22,829 bases of DNA from a virus, in the IMG/VR virus record IMGVR_UViG_3300018080_004877, positions 1-22,829 of that record; one strand, 5' to 3'. The notes below the pieces were generated by a model. That model was not told the origin of the DNA and did no database searches. It was given only the letters and a program-made list of their open reading frames with translations. The position numbers and the translations under genes are program-made. Of the stretch, positions 14,737 through 21,304 are shown one piece after another. Position 1 is the stretch's first letter; the number at the start of each line of letters is the position of its first letter.

Positions 14737-15246
14737 AGAAAAACACTTGATCAATTGGAACAACTTTTGGTTTATTTTCATGAGCCAAGACTTCTAAGTA
14801 ATGGTAAATATCCATCTCGTCAATTTCTGTCATGGTCCATCCCTGTTTTAAAAGGGCCGCATATATATCATTGAGCTGTTCTATTCCTTTTTCTGCTGAA
14901 AGGCCTCCGCTTCCGCTGCCGACAAAAAATCTTCTTCCTCCTTAACTTCCTCATAACCCATAATTTCCCCCATGATTCGCCTTACTTCGTTTGAAACTTC
15001 AAAGGACTGTAGGCCTTCTTGAAATTCCTCTAAAGTAAATTGATTATGGAATACACGCACAATGAATTTCATACGATCCTCAAGGCTTTTAAGCACTGCC
15101 TTAATACTGTTGGTATTTTTAGCGGCTGCCTCATCTAGCTCAAGAGCTTCATACAAAGTTTTTGTATTTGTACGAGGTGCAATAAACGTTTTATATTTTT
15201 CTTCTTTTTCAAACCACAATTTTACCGATATTTGTTTTTGAGCCAT
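14735..15246 (-). CDS. Tail assembly chaperone gpGT, -1 frameshift product
   Basis: If ribosomes slip back one base after the lysine codon at 14889-14887, translation enters a 50-codon frame (GIEQLNDIYAALLKQGWTMT, then EIDEMDIYHYLEVLAHENK) ending at TAA 14737-14735, giving about 170 residues. The extension has the typical T-domain look (W near its start, then an MDIYHYLEVL motif) of gpGT-like proteins in siphophages. In lambda, the T part binds the tail tube protein and the G part coats the tape measure. The frame has no plausible start of its own with a ribosome site, fits the gap between chaperone and tape measure exactly, and ends at a terminator. Confidence 0.8.
14881..15246 (-). CDS. Tail assembly chaperone gpG
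   Basis: 121 residues, acidic at the C-terminus (EEVKEEEDFLSAAEAEAFQQ). Position between the major tail protein and the tape measure, and the layout (KLWFEKEEKYKTFIAPR, a helical middle with SLEDRMKFIVRVFHNQFT), match phage tail assembly chaperone G proteins. They keep the tape measure soluble during tube assembly and are absent from the virion. AAAGGAGG lies 8 bases before ATG. Near the 3' end is the predicted frameshift site that produces the longer gpGT form. Confidence 0.87.
   Translation of the reverse strand: MAQKQISVKLWFEKEEKYKTFIAPRTNTKTLYEALELDEAAAKNTNSIKAVLKSLEDRMKFIVRVFHNQFTLEEFQEGLQSFEVSNEVRRIMGEIMGYEEVKEEEDFLSAAEAEAFQQKKE
14887..14908 (-). promoter_or_regulatory. Programmed -1 frameshift signal: GGAGG stimulator plus G-AAA-AAG slip site
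   Basis: On the minus strand GGAGG (14908-14904) lies exactly ten bases before the heptamer G AAA AAG (14893-14887), in the zero frame of the chaperone. An internal Shine-Dalgarno about ten bases upstream of an A-rich heptamer is the known stimulator arrangement of E. coli dnaX. The zero-frame TAG follows two codons later. Confidence 0.75.
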
Positions 15247-15301
15247 GTTGACTCCTCCTTTGTTTTGTTAGATTTTAAAAAAAGAAGTACGGAGCTTCCC
15301 T

Positions 15302-15919
15302 CTATACCGTCTTTCCAATGTCTACGCTGGATTTATTCTCAGAGCCTGAGTCAGAATTTTTATAAGCATCGCCAAACACTTTTTCATAAAACTTGTCCAA
15401 GCTGAAATTCGGTGCGTCCTCATCGGCCAATACTTTATAGGCGTTGTCTTGTTCGCGCTCCATAAATTCAGCAGAAAGTTTGACCGTCTGAAAATCTGTC
15501 TTTTCTTCTTTTGTTTTCCATTCATCATCCGGCAAAGAAAAACGCCCTTTTACAAGTCCCACATGGCGATTCTTACCGTTTGCTTTTGGCCCAAAGAAAG
15601 ACATAGCAACCCACGGCGGAATTATATTTTTCTTAAATAAATAGAGGCCGTCTGTTTCCTCAATTCCTAACAGTTCGGCCAAGATTTCCATCGGTAAATC
15701 CCGCATTTCCAGCTCCAACTTTGTGGAACCTGTTGTGACGGCCATATCAACTAATTTGTTGTCTGCATATTGTTTTTCGGTTGATGTTTCCGTATTTACT
15801 TTCGCGTTGATTGCATAGGGATATTCAATAATTTTTGAAGCTACATAAAGACCATTCACCTTTTTTAAAGGCGCAAATCTAACGCCTTCCAACCCGGTAA
15901 CGGAACTATATTCAGGCAT
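15302..15919 (-). CDS. Major tail (tube) protein, phi13 type
   Basis: 205 residues matching the phi13-type major tail protein family: TGLEGVRFAPL at the N-terminus, NAKVNTETSTEKQYADNKLVD, LELEMRDLPMEILAELLG, then RHVGLVKGRFSLPDDEWKTK and FQTVKLSAEFMER. It polymerises as stacked rings to form the tail tube around the tape measure. The C-terminus has an acidic/serine-rich linker and ends KSSVDIGKTV, almost the same as the capsid C-terminus. It follows the tail terminator gene by 14 bases. A short GAAG/CTTC hairpin with a T run lies just after the stop and could be a weak terminator. Confidence 0.9.
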   Translation of the reverse strand: MPEYSSVTGLEGVRFAPLKKVNGLYVASKIIEYPYAINAKVNTETSTEKQYADNKLVDMAVTTGSTKLELEMRDLPMEILAELLGIEETDGLYLFKKNIIPPWVAMSFFGPKANGKNRHVGLVKGRFSLPDDEWKTKEEKTDFQTVKLSAEFMEREQDNAYKVLADEDAPNFSLDKFYEKVFGDAYKNSDSGSENKSSVDIGKTV

Positions 15920-15933
15920 TCTAAAACCTCCAA

Positions 15934-16317
15934 TTATAGTAAAATATTGGCCTCAAACCGGTAACCTTTCCGGATAAGGCCCTCATCTTTTAAAAAGTCA
16001 TTGATTAAAATTCCTGTTTGAAAATCTAATCGATTCATGACCCCAACTACGGCAGCCAAAATCTGATCGCAGGAAGAATCGTTGTATACATCAATTTGAT
16101 AAACGGCACTGTCTTTAATCGGCTTTCCGTCAGCCCATCCTGTAGTTCTGTAGTCCAATTCCTGAACAACGATATAGGCTGGTTTGCTTTTGATGCCAAT
16201 CGGTACCGCAAGTTCAAAAATGTTTGCTGGATCGGCCAACAATAAAAGCGCTGGATCGGTTTCCAGCGCTTCAAATACTCTGTTTTTCAGTTGTAATGCT
16301 CTTTCTGCAACATTCAT
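15934..16317 (-). CDS. Tail terminator / tail completion protein
   Basis: 127 residues in the slot between the gp10-like protein and the major tail protein, where siphophages encode the ring that caps the tail tube and joins it to the head. Visible features are ALQLKNRVFEALETDP, YIVVQELDYRTTGWADGKP, and AVYQIDVYNDS, a helix-plus-sheet pattern fitting the DUF3168/DUF806-like tail terminator group. The start overlaps the gp10-like stop by an ATGA. The family call rests partly on position. Confidence 0.75.
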   Translation of the reverse strand: MNVAERALQLKNRVFEALETDPALLLLADPANIFELAVPIGIKSKPAYIVVQELDYRTTGWADGKPIKDSAVYQIDVYNDSSCDQILAAVVGVMNRLDFQTGILINDFLKDEGLIRKGYRFEANILL

Positions 16318-16712
16318 AGCTTGTACCCTTTCCTAATAACGGCTACCATCGCTTCAAGCATTCGATCGTTTGCACTTTTCATACTCTGCTGAATAAACGG
16401 GTTAGCCGGTTGATGGATCGTACCGAATTCCGGTAAATGGACACGGTATTTTGTATCTTTTGTAGGGCCGACCACAGCATATATCTCACCATCAGGGTCC
16501 TTTCTCGTGCGATTACCGACTATAATATCTTCATCAATGTGGGGATGGCTCCCTCCAATATTGGAACGGGGAGCATTCTTGTTAATTTCCTTCGCAAGAA
16601 TCGCGCCGCCGGCTTTCACAGCAGCTTTATTTATTTTTTCGTCCTTCCTTGCGAGTGAAGATAAATATGAATCTAATTCTTTAAAGCCCTGCATCTCCAT
16701 TTCGATTTTCAT
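16314..16712 (-). CDS. HK97 gp10-like head-tail joining protein
   Basis: 132 residues with the HK97 gp10 family pattern: a helical N-terminus (GFKELDSYLSSLARKDEKIN), KAAVKAGGAILAKEINKNAP, a flexible GGSHPHIDEDI loop, KYRVHLPEFGTIHQPANPFI and a C-terminal helix. Proteins of this family complete the connector or upper tail. The start shares one base with the preceding stop (TAATG), and its own stop overlaps the next start, showing tight coupling in the connector gene group. Confidence 0.88.
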   Translation of the reverse strand: MKIEMEMQGFKELDSYLSSLARKDEKINKAAVKAGGAILAKEINKNAPRSNIGGSHPHIDEDIIVGNRTRKDPDGEIYAVVGPTKDTKYRVHLPEFGTIHQPANPFIQQSMKSANDRMLEAMVAVIRKGYKL

Positions 16713-17020
16713 TATTCCACCGCCTTTGCCCTGATTGTGGTGAAATTTTTTCGGGAATAGTTCGGAAGAATTGATTCGATCTCATATGATTGGTTCTCAA
16801 ACAGAATCCGCATATGTTTGTCGATATCCTCACGGTGTCGGATCGTAAATTTTATTGTATGTTCTTTTTGTACAGCCGCTGCTGCATAGTATTCCCGGCC
16901 TTTTAATCCTTCAGCTTTTGCCCAACATTCAACGACCGTTTCATAGTCACCTTCCACAGGGAGACGGCCGCCTTCTTTTTTCTTTTGAAACTTGATTCGA
17001 TATCGCATGTCATTCAGCAT
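16712..17020 (-). CDS. Head closure / head-tail adaptor protein
   Basis: About 102 residues from ATG 17020; GGAG lies ten bases upstream, while the longer frame would need a TTG almost touching that site. The pattern MRYRIKFQKKKEGGR, VVECWAKAEGLKGREYYAAA, IKFTIRHREDIDKHMRILFENQ fits the phage head-tail adaptor family (PF05521, SPP1 gp16-like), which plugs the portal channel after packaging. It overlaps the end of the connector gene. Confidence 0.9.
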   Translation of the reverse strand: MLNDMRYRIKFQKKKEGGRLPVEGDYETVVECWAKAEGLKGREYYAAAAVQKEHTIKFTIRHREDIDKHMRILFENQSYEIESILPNYSRKNFTTIRAKAVE

Positions 17021-17312
17021 TGGAATCAATCTCCGGAACCGTATATTTTAATTGATTGATCATCATCGTAAGCACCCCATCAAGATTTGAAGTTGTGCCC
17101 GCTATTTCCCGGTTTTCATACCAATGGGTAACAAAAGCCTTCACACACATATCAGCCCGCGCCGAATTGTTAGGAAATCGCAACCCGGTTGCAGCTGTAA
17201 TATATTCTTTTGCAGATGCAATAAAGCTAAGAATTAAATCATCCTCCAGATCGCCATCGATCCGGAGGAATTTTTTTGCTTCTTCAAGCTCTTTTTGTTC
17301 GGTTTCAGTCAT
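17010..17312 (-). CDS. Head-tail connector protein (gp6-like)
   Basis: 100 residues, mostly helical: EEAKKFLRIDGDLEDDLILS, FIASAKEYITAATG, CVKAFVTHWYENRE and a C-terminal NQLKY. This matches the phage gp6-like/QLRG connector family, which docks onto the portal. The QLKY near the end is the counterpart of the QLRG motif. GGTGATG precedes ATG, and the 3' end overlaps the head-closure gene. Confidence 0.88.
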   Translation of the reverse strand: MTETEQKELEEAKKFLRIDGDLEDDLILSFIASAKEYITAATGLRFPNNSARADMCVKAFVTHWYENREIAGTTSNLDGVLTMMINQLKYTVPEIDSNAE

Positions 17313-17326
17313 TTGACATCACCATC

Positions 17327-17770
17327 TTATGAAAAATGCGTGATAACGAGGCTCTTAATGCTCACATCAGTATCTCCGCTGTTTGTGAGCATGATACGCG
17401 GTGATGAAGAGAGAACATCTACCTTTTTAAGGCCCCGATCATTGTTTTCAAGTGTCAAAACGTCTTCATATTCTTTAATTGTGAAATTGCTTGTTCCAGG
17501 AATAATATAAGTGAGCTTGACTGTAAGGTTGCCCTTTTCATTGGTATAAATGCCGATCCCTAGGCCGCTCCCTTTGGCGTCTAAATTCAAATAAACCGAT
17601 TCTCCAGCTTTTACAGTTGTATTTTCAAGGTAGGTTTCTGAAATAACCCGGGGAGGAATGAGGCCTCCAGCCATGCCTGCAAGAAAAACATCTGTAATAG
17701 GTTCACCTTGTCCATTGTCTCTTGAGGAAGTAAATACTCCGTCATCTTCGTTCAGATATTGTTTTGCCAT
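17327..17770 (-). CDS. Unknown structural protein after the capsid gene, possible decoration protein
   Basis: 147 residues. No named family is recognised. The N-terminal third is glycine-rich and extended; the rest is beta-strand-rich (VKAGESVYLNLDAKGSGLGI, GNLTVKLTYIIPG, FTIKEYEDVLTLENNDRG, DVSIKSLVITHFS), consistent with an immunoglobulin-like or jelly-roll fold. No signal peptide or membrane segment. It lies between the major capsid gene (24 bases away) and the connector gene, a slot often used for capsid decoration proteins or head fibres. AAAGGATG precedes ATG. The role is inferred from place and predicted secondary structure only. Confidence 0.6.
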   Translation of the reverse strand: MAKQYLNEDDGVFTSSRDNGQGEPITDVFLAGMAGGLIPPRVISETYLENTTVKAGESVYLNLDAKGSGLGIGIYTNEKGNLTVKLTYIIPGTSNFTIKEYEDVLTLENNDRGLKKVDVLSSSPRIMLTNSGDTDVSIKSLVITHFS

Positions 17771-17793
17771 TTTTCATCATCCTTTACTATTTT

Positions 17794-19074
17794 TTATTTT
17801 CCTACGTCAACTGATTTATCTTCTGTGTCGCCAGTACTTGGAGTTTCATTGTCGGGAACAGCGTCTTTAATAGATGCAAATTCCGCGTAAACAACAGCAT
17901 CCGTGTCCCAAAGTACAACGTCCTCACGTTCAATGATTCGCACATCTGTAGAGTTACGGTAGAATGCTTTACCACCGACATTTGTCGTTAAAATGGAATA
18001 CTGCTGGCGGTCAAACAGTTTAACGGCTTCTTTAAGGTCTCCGATGATCAACGGATGTTTTGGAGTTTTTGTGCCGCTGCTCGGCAAATATTTATCAGAA
18101 ATCACAGAAACCGGCTTTCCAAACAACAACTTTTTCGTCGGGTCTGTAGGATTCGGCTGAAGTAGGTAGCGGCCGAACGCGTCTTTCAGTTTATCCAACA
18201 TATTAAAGCCGGATTGGTTTGTGACAACTTTAGTTGTCGCATTAATAGCTGGATCGAGTTTGACATTAAGAATGTCTTTAATGTCGTCCTGTTTTGAAAC
18301 CGTAGTTTTTGCAAGGGTCCCCAATTGATTAAGGATCAACGTATTACGGGTTACGGCTGATTTTTTCGCCAACCAAGTCGTTAGATACTGCAAGAGCGCT
18401 TCCTTTGTATCTGCAAGCAGATCGTTTGAAAGAACCAAGATCCCGGCATAATCCTTGATGTTATATTTAATGTTTTCAAATTTAGGGTTCTCTAACTCTT
18501 TAATATCTTCTAATTCCTCAAGATTTGCCAACGGGGTGATATCTGATAATTTTTCAAGAACCCGCGAACCTTTGTTTGTTGATACCGGAATGACATCGAC
18601 GAGATTTGCCAGGGTATCGAACTGGCGACGTTTTTCATTAATTTTCGTGGAGATATCCTGCGGTACAATAAGCCCGCCGTCCTCATCCACACCTTCTTTC
18701 ATTGCAGCCAGTGGCTGCGGTACCTTTCCTGTTTTAAGGGCGGAAGCAAAAAGCTGAACATGATTCTTCACTTCTGTTTCAGCGATATCATCCGTTGCCT
18801 GTTGCGGTGTCTTTGTCTCTGGATCATGCTGCGGCTCTTCTTGTGCATATGAAACCTGCATGTTTCGTAAATCCTCATATGTTTGAATTTGATCTTTAAT
18901 TTGTTGAGCCTCAGCAAGCAGTTTTTTGGCTTCGTCTATTTTCCCTTCATCGGTCAGCGCTTCAATTTTTGTACGTTTTTCCGCCAAGGTCTGGCGCAAT
19001 TCTCGTTCTTTTTTGGACATCCCGCCAGCGGCAAAAAATTGAATATCAAGTCTCAATAACTTTTTCTGTTTCAA
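17794..19074 (-). CDS. HK97-type major capsid protein
   Basis: 426 residues. The start is TTG at 19074, eight bases after AAGGAGG; no ATG fits. The first 18 residues include LRLDIQFFA, a motif seen at the N-terminus of many Firmicutes phage head proteins. Residues ~19-75 are a coiled-coil delta domain (scaffold-like). A linker to ~110 would hold the cleavage site. The rest matches the HK97 capsid fold: GGLIVPQDISTKI, TLANLVDVIPV, YAGILVLSNDLLADT, NPTDPTKKLLFGKPVSVISD, IIGDLKEAVKLFDRQQYSI and VVLWDTDAVVYAEF. The prohead protease upstream should remove the delta domain. The C-terminus ends KSVDVGK, as on the tail protein. An upstream terminator at 19101-19131 would limit read-through into this gene. 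Confidence 0.95.
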   Translation of the reverse strand: MKQKKLLRLDIQFFAAGGMSKKERELRQTLAEKRTKIEALTDEGKIDEAKKLLAEAQQIKDQIQTYEDLRNMQVSYAQEEPQHDPETKTPQQATDDIAETEVKNHVQLFASALKTGKVPQPLAAMKEGVDEDGGLIVPQDISTKINEKRRQFDTLANLVDVIPVSTNKGSRVLEKLSDITPLANLEELEDIKELENPKFENIKYNIKDYAGILVLSNDLLADTKEALLQYLTTWLAKKSAVTRNTLILNQLGTLAKTTVSKQDDIKDILNVKLDPAINATTKVVTNQSGFNMLDKLKDAFGRYLLQPNPTDPTKKLLFGKPVSVISDKYLPSSGTKTPKHPLIIGDLKEAVKLFDRQQYSILTTNVGGKAFYRNSTDVRIIEREDVVLWDTDAVVYAEFASIKDAVPDNETPSTGDTEDKSVDVGK

Positions 19075-19100
19075 ATGCTTGTCCTCCTTAAAAGTGGCAT

Positions 19101-19131
19101 AAAAAAAGAACCCTTAAAGATTTAAGAGTTC
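19101..19131 (-). terminator. Intrinsic terminator between prohead protease and capsid genes
   Basis: On the minus strand GAACTCTTAAA (19131-19121) and TTTAAGGGTTC (19118-19108) form an eleven-pair inverted repeat with one T-G pair; the innermost pairs open into a tetraloop. Seven T follow. The protease stop TAA (19116-19114) is inside the 3' arm. Confidence 0.85.
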
Positions 19132-19845
19132 AAGTTTCATATTGATCTTTTGTTTTAGTAATTCATCCGGCTTAGTTTCTTCAGCCGGACTTTCAGCAGT
19201 AGATTGAGCAACAATTTTGCCTGGAACATGTTTAAAATGTGCCAGTACCTGATGATCAATGCAGGCTGCTACATCCTTTGATTCTGAAACCATATCGATC
19301 AAACCATAATTTAAAGCTTCATCGGCGGTGAGCCAGGTTTCCTCATCCAGCAACTGGCGTAAAGTCCCGTCGTCCAGTTTATCTCCTGCTTTCGCAAGAT
19401 ATGTGGAAACGATACTTTCAGTAATCTTATCCAGATCATCGGCTGCCTTCCGGAATTCCGCGGCATTCCCGACCATCCCCATGTATGGGTTGTGAATCAT
19501 CATCATGGCGTTACTTGGCATCGTAATTTTATCGCCGGCCATTGCAATGACAGAAGCAATACTTCCAGCCAGTGCATCCACATAGACATTGATTTTTGCC
19601 TTGTGACGCTGAAGCATCGAATGAATAGCCTGCCCCTCAAAAACATCCCCACCAGGCGAATTGATGTACAAATCAATAAAGCTCACATCACCTAAACTTT
19701 TCAATTCAGACTGAAAGGCTTTAGATGAACTTTCACTGAACCAGCCTTCGCCAGTTATCGAACCGTAAAGCGTGATTTCAGCGGACGAATCATTCAGAAC
19801 CTTCATGTTCCAATACTTGTTTTTCTTCTTCTGTTCCGTTGCCAT
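19114..19845 (-). CDS. ClpP-like prohead protease
   Basis: About 243 residues of the S14 (ClpP) type used for head maturation. Visible motifs, counted from this ATG, are DLYINSPGGDVFEGQAIHSM (~60-78), the nucleophile S98 in AGSIAS, and H118 in MMMIHNPYMG; the downstream ETWLTADEALNYGLID block fits the end of the ClpP core. The third catalytic acid is not obvious. It would cleave the capsid delta domain and itself during head maturation. Only ~35 residues, partly acidic, follow the core. ATG 19845 lies in AAAGGGGGTGATG, with a GTG just before it as an alternative. The gene overlaps the portal 3' end by 56 bases in a different frame. Confidence 0.93.
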   Translation of the reverse strand: MATEQKKKNKYWNMKVLNDSSAEITLYGSITGEGWFSESSSKAFQSELKSLGDVSFIDLYINSPGGDVFEGQAIHSMLQRHKAKINVYVDALAGSIASVIAMAGDKITMPSNAMMMIHNPYMGMVGNAAEFRKAADDLDKITESIVSTYLAKAGDKLDDGTLRQLLDEETWLTADEALNYGLIDMVSESKDVAACIDHQVLAHFKHVPGKIVAQSTAESPAEETKPDELLKQKINMKLELLNL

Positions 19846-21100
19846 CACCCCCTTTCAGGCGATTTGAAGACCGTTTGACCTTGCTAAGTTGATACTCTTT
19901 CATAATTGAAAGGGGAACAAGGTTTAAGTTTCCGTAATGCTCATCGCCGATCTCTCCGATGCCTGTCATGTCCTCTTTTTGAAGAATAGTATTAACGCTA
20001 AAAGCGCCGACACTTTGCATCGTTTTATAAAATTCAGCACGTGATTTACTGTCCCCGCGGAGCTCTGATTCCAGGTTAAATTTAAAGTAATAGCCAGCTC
20101 CCCGCTGCTTCTCTGTCAAAACCTTATCGTTTAACTCTTGTTCAATATTTGTGACGATTGGCTGTAAAGTGGTTTTGACATAATCTAAGGATTGTTGCTC
20201 AATATTTGAAAATGTTGCCCTGTCCAGCTCACCTATTTTATGCGGAGGCACCTTATAAATCGATGCAATCTGCTGACGATTCCACTTCATTGACTCTATA
20301 AATTGAGCATCCTTCATAGGCATTGTTACTTGTGAATAATCGAGGCCGGCGTCTAAAACTGCAATAGACTGCCCCGCATTCACCCGCTCCCAGTCTTCCC
20401 TAAGAATTTGTTTGCTTTTTCTGTCTAAAAGGGTCGGCGCTTTTACAACGCCAAATGGTGCGCCGCCATTCTTGTAAAATTTCGCGTTAAATTTTGTCGC
20501 AGCTCTATTTGATCCGATATTGTCCCGAATAACTGAAATCGGGGTTTGGCCTACAATTCCGTCAAGAGACAGGTTTTTAAAATGCAGTACCTCTTCGTAA
20601 AAAAATTCACGGTACTTGCCGTCAAGTGTGGTTGAATACCATACCCGGCCGTTATTTGGATCAATATTCGTATTTGTCGCTTCAGGGTCTAATGGTCTGA
20701 TCCCAGCCACATTCCCGTCTTTATCAAAAAGCAAAAGATTATAGCTGTTTCCCCAAGTACACAATCTCGTAACCAAAAGCCGTTTCCACACAAAACTTGT
20801 CATGTAGTTATTGACTTTGTTCAGAATAATGTCGCTTACTTCATTTTGAATCTGTTGTATGTTTCCGTTTTGATTCTGAAAAAGTTTAATCGGCAGTTTC
20901 GCAATATCATCAGCCAAAACAATCACGCAAGCATATACATCCGGATGCAAAACGGCCGTTTTTGTTGATACTCTTTCACCAGATGAACTCTCTGTCCCAG
21001 CAAAAATATTTCTAAACCAATTGGCCGGATGGAGAAGGGAGCCGCTATCCTCTTCAGCAATTTCATTTTTTATTCCGCTCTTTAAACGGCTTAATAGCAT
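19790..21100 (-). CDS. HK97-type portal protein
   Basis: 436 residues. The HK97 portal family is recognised from LHPDVYACVIVLADDIAKLP, GNSYNLLLFDKDGNVAGIRPLDP, EEVLHFKNLSLDG, AGQSIAVLDAGLDYSQVTMP, RQQIASIYKVPPHKIGELDRATFSN and QEDMTGIGEIGDEH-like KEDMTGIGEIGDEHYGNLN. It forms the dodecameric ring at one capsid vertex through which DNA is packaged. The C-terminal ~40 residues are charged (GGDGNGTEEEKQVLEHEG) and overlap the protease start. It follows the small membrane protein with a GGAGG-type site upstream. Confidence 0.95.
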   Translation of the reverse strand: MLLSRLKSGIKNEIAEEDSGSLLHPANWFRNIFAGTESSSGERVSTKTAVLHPDVYACVIVLADDIAKLPIKLFQNQNGNIQQIQNEVSDIILNKVNNYMTSFVWKRLLVTRLCTWGNSYNLLLFDKDGNVAGIRPLDPEATNTNIDPNNGRVWYSTTLDGKYREFFYEEVLHFKNLSLDGIVGQTPISVIRDNIGSNRAATKFNAKFYKNGGAPFGVVKAPTLLDRKSKQILREDWERVNAGQSIAVLDAGLDYSQVTMPMKDAQFIESMKWNRQQIASIYKVPPHKIGELDRATFSNIEQQSLDYVKTTLQPIVTNIEQELNDKVLTEKQRGAGYYFKFNLESELRGDSKSRAEFYKTMQSVGAFSVNTILQKEDMTGIGEIGDEHYGNLNLVPLSIMKEYQLSKVKRSSNRLKGGDGNGTEEEKQVLEHEGSE

Positions 21101-21295
21101 CTATTTCCCTCCTTCCCCCTTATTTTTTTGACGAACGAATCCTGCCAAGCTGGCAAGAGAAAATAAAAAAACACCGGTTGCAATTAAACCCGCGTTTACG
21201 TTCATCCGATATATGGCTATTGAAATGAATACCATGCCTGCGATGAGCAAGATATCCTCTAAAATCATCTGCAAGAATCTTAGAAATTTCAGCAT
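21101..21295 (-). CDS. Small two-helix membrane protein (DUF1056-like)
   Basis: About 64 residues from ATG 21295, with GGGGGTG a few bases upstream; an in-frame GTG at 21301 is the alternative. A short charged N-terminus is followed by two hydrophobic segments (~14-30 and ~36-54: ILLIAGMVFISIAIY and AGLIATGVFLFSLASLAGF) and a basic tail. Proteins of this size and layout between terminase and portal genes are annotated as DUF1056 in low-GC Gram-positive phages. Its role is unknown; membrane location is inferred from hydrophobicity. Confidence 0.7.
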   Translation of the reverse strand: MLKFLRFLQMILEDILLIAGMVFISIAIYRMNVNAGLIATGVFLFSLASLAGFVRQKNKGEGGK

Positions 21296-21304
21296 TTCCA
21301 CCCC

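Noticed and set aside
15255-15301. Possible sixth late-strand terminator after the major tail gene
   Set aside because: Only a four-pair GAAG/CTTC stem before the T run; too weak to list as a feature.
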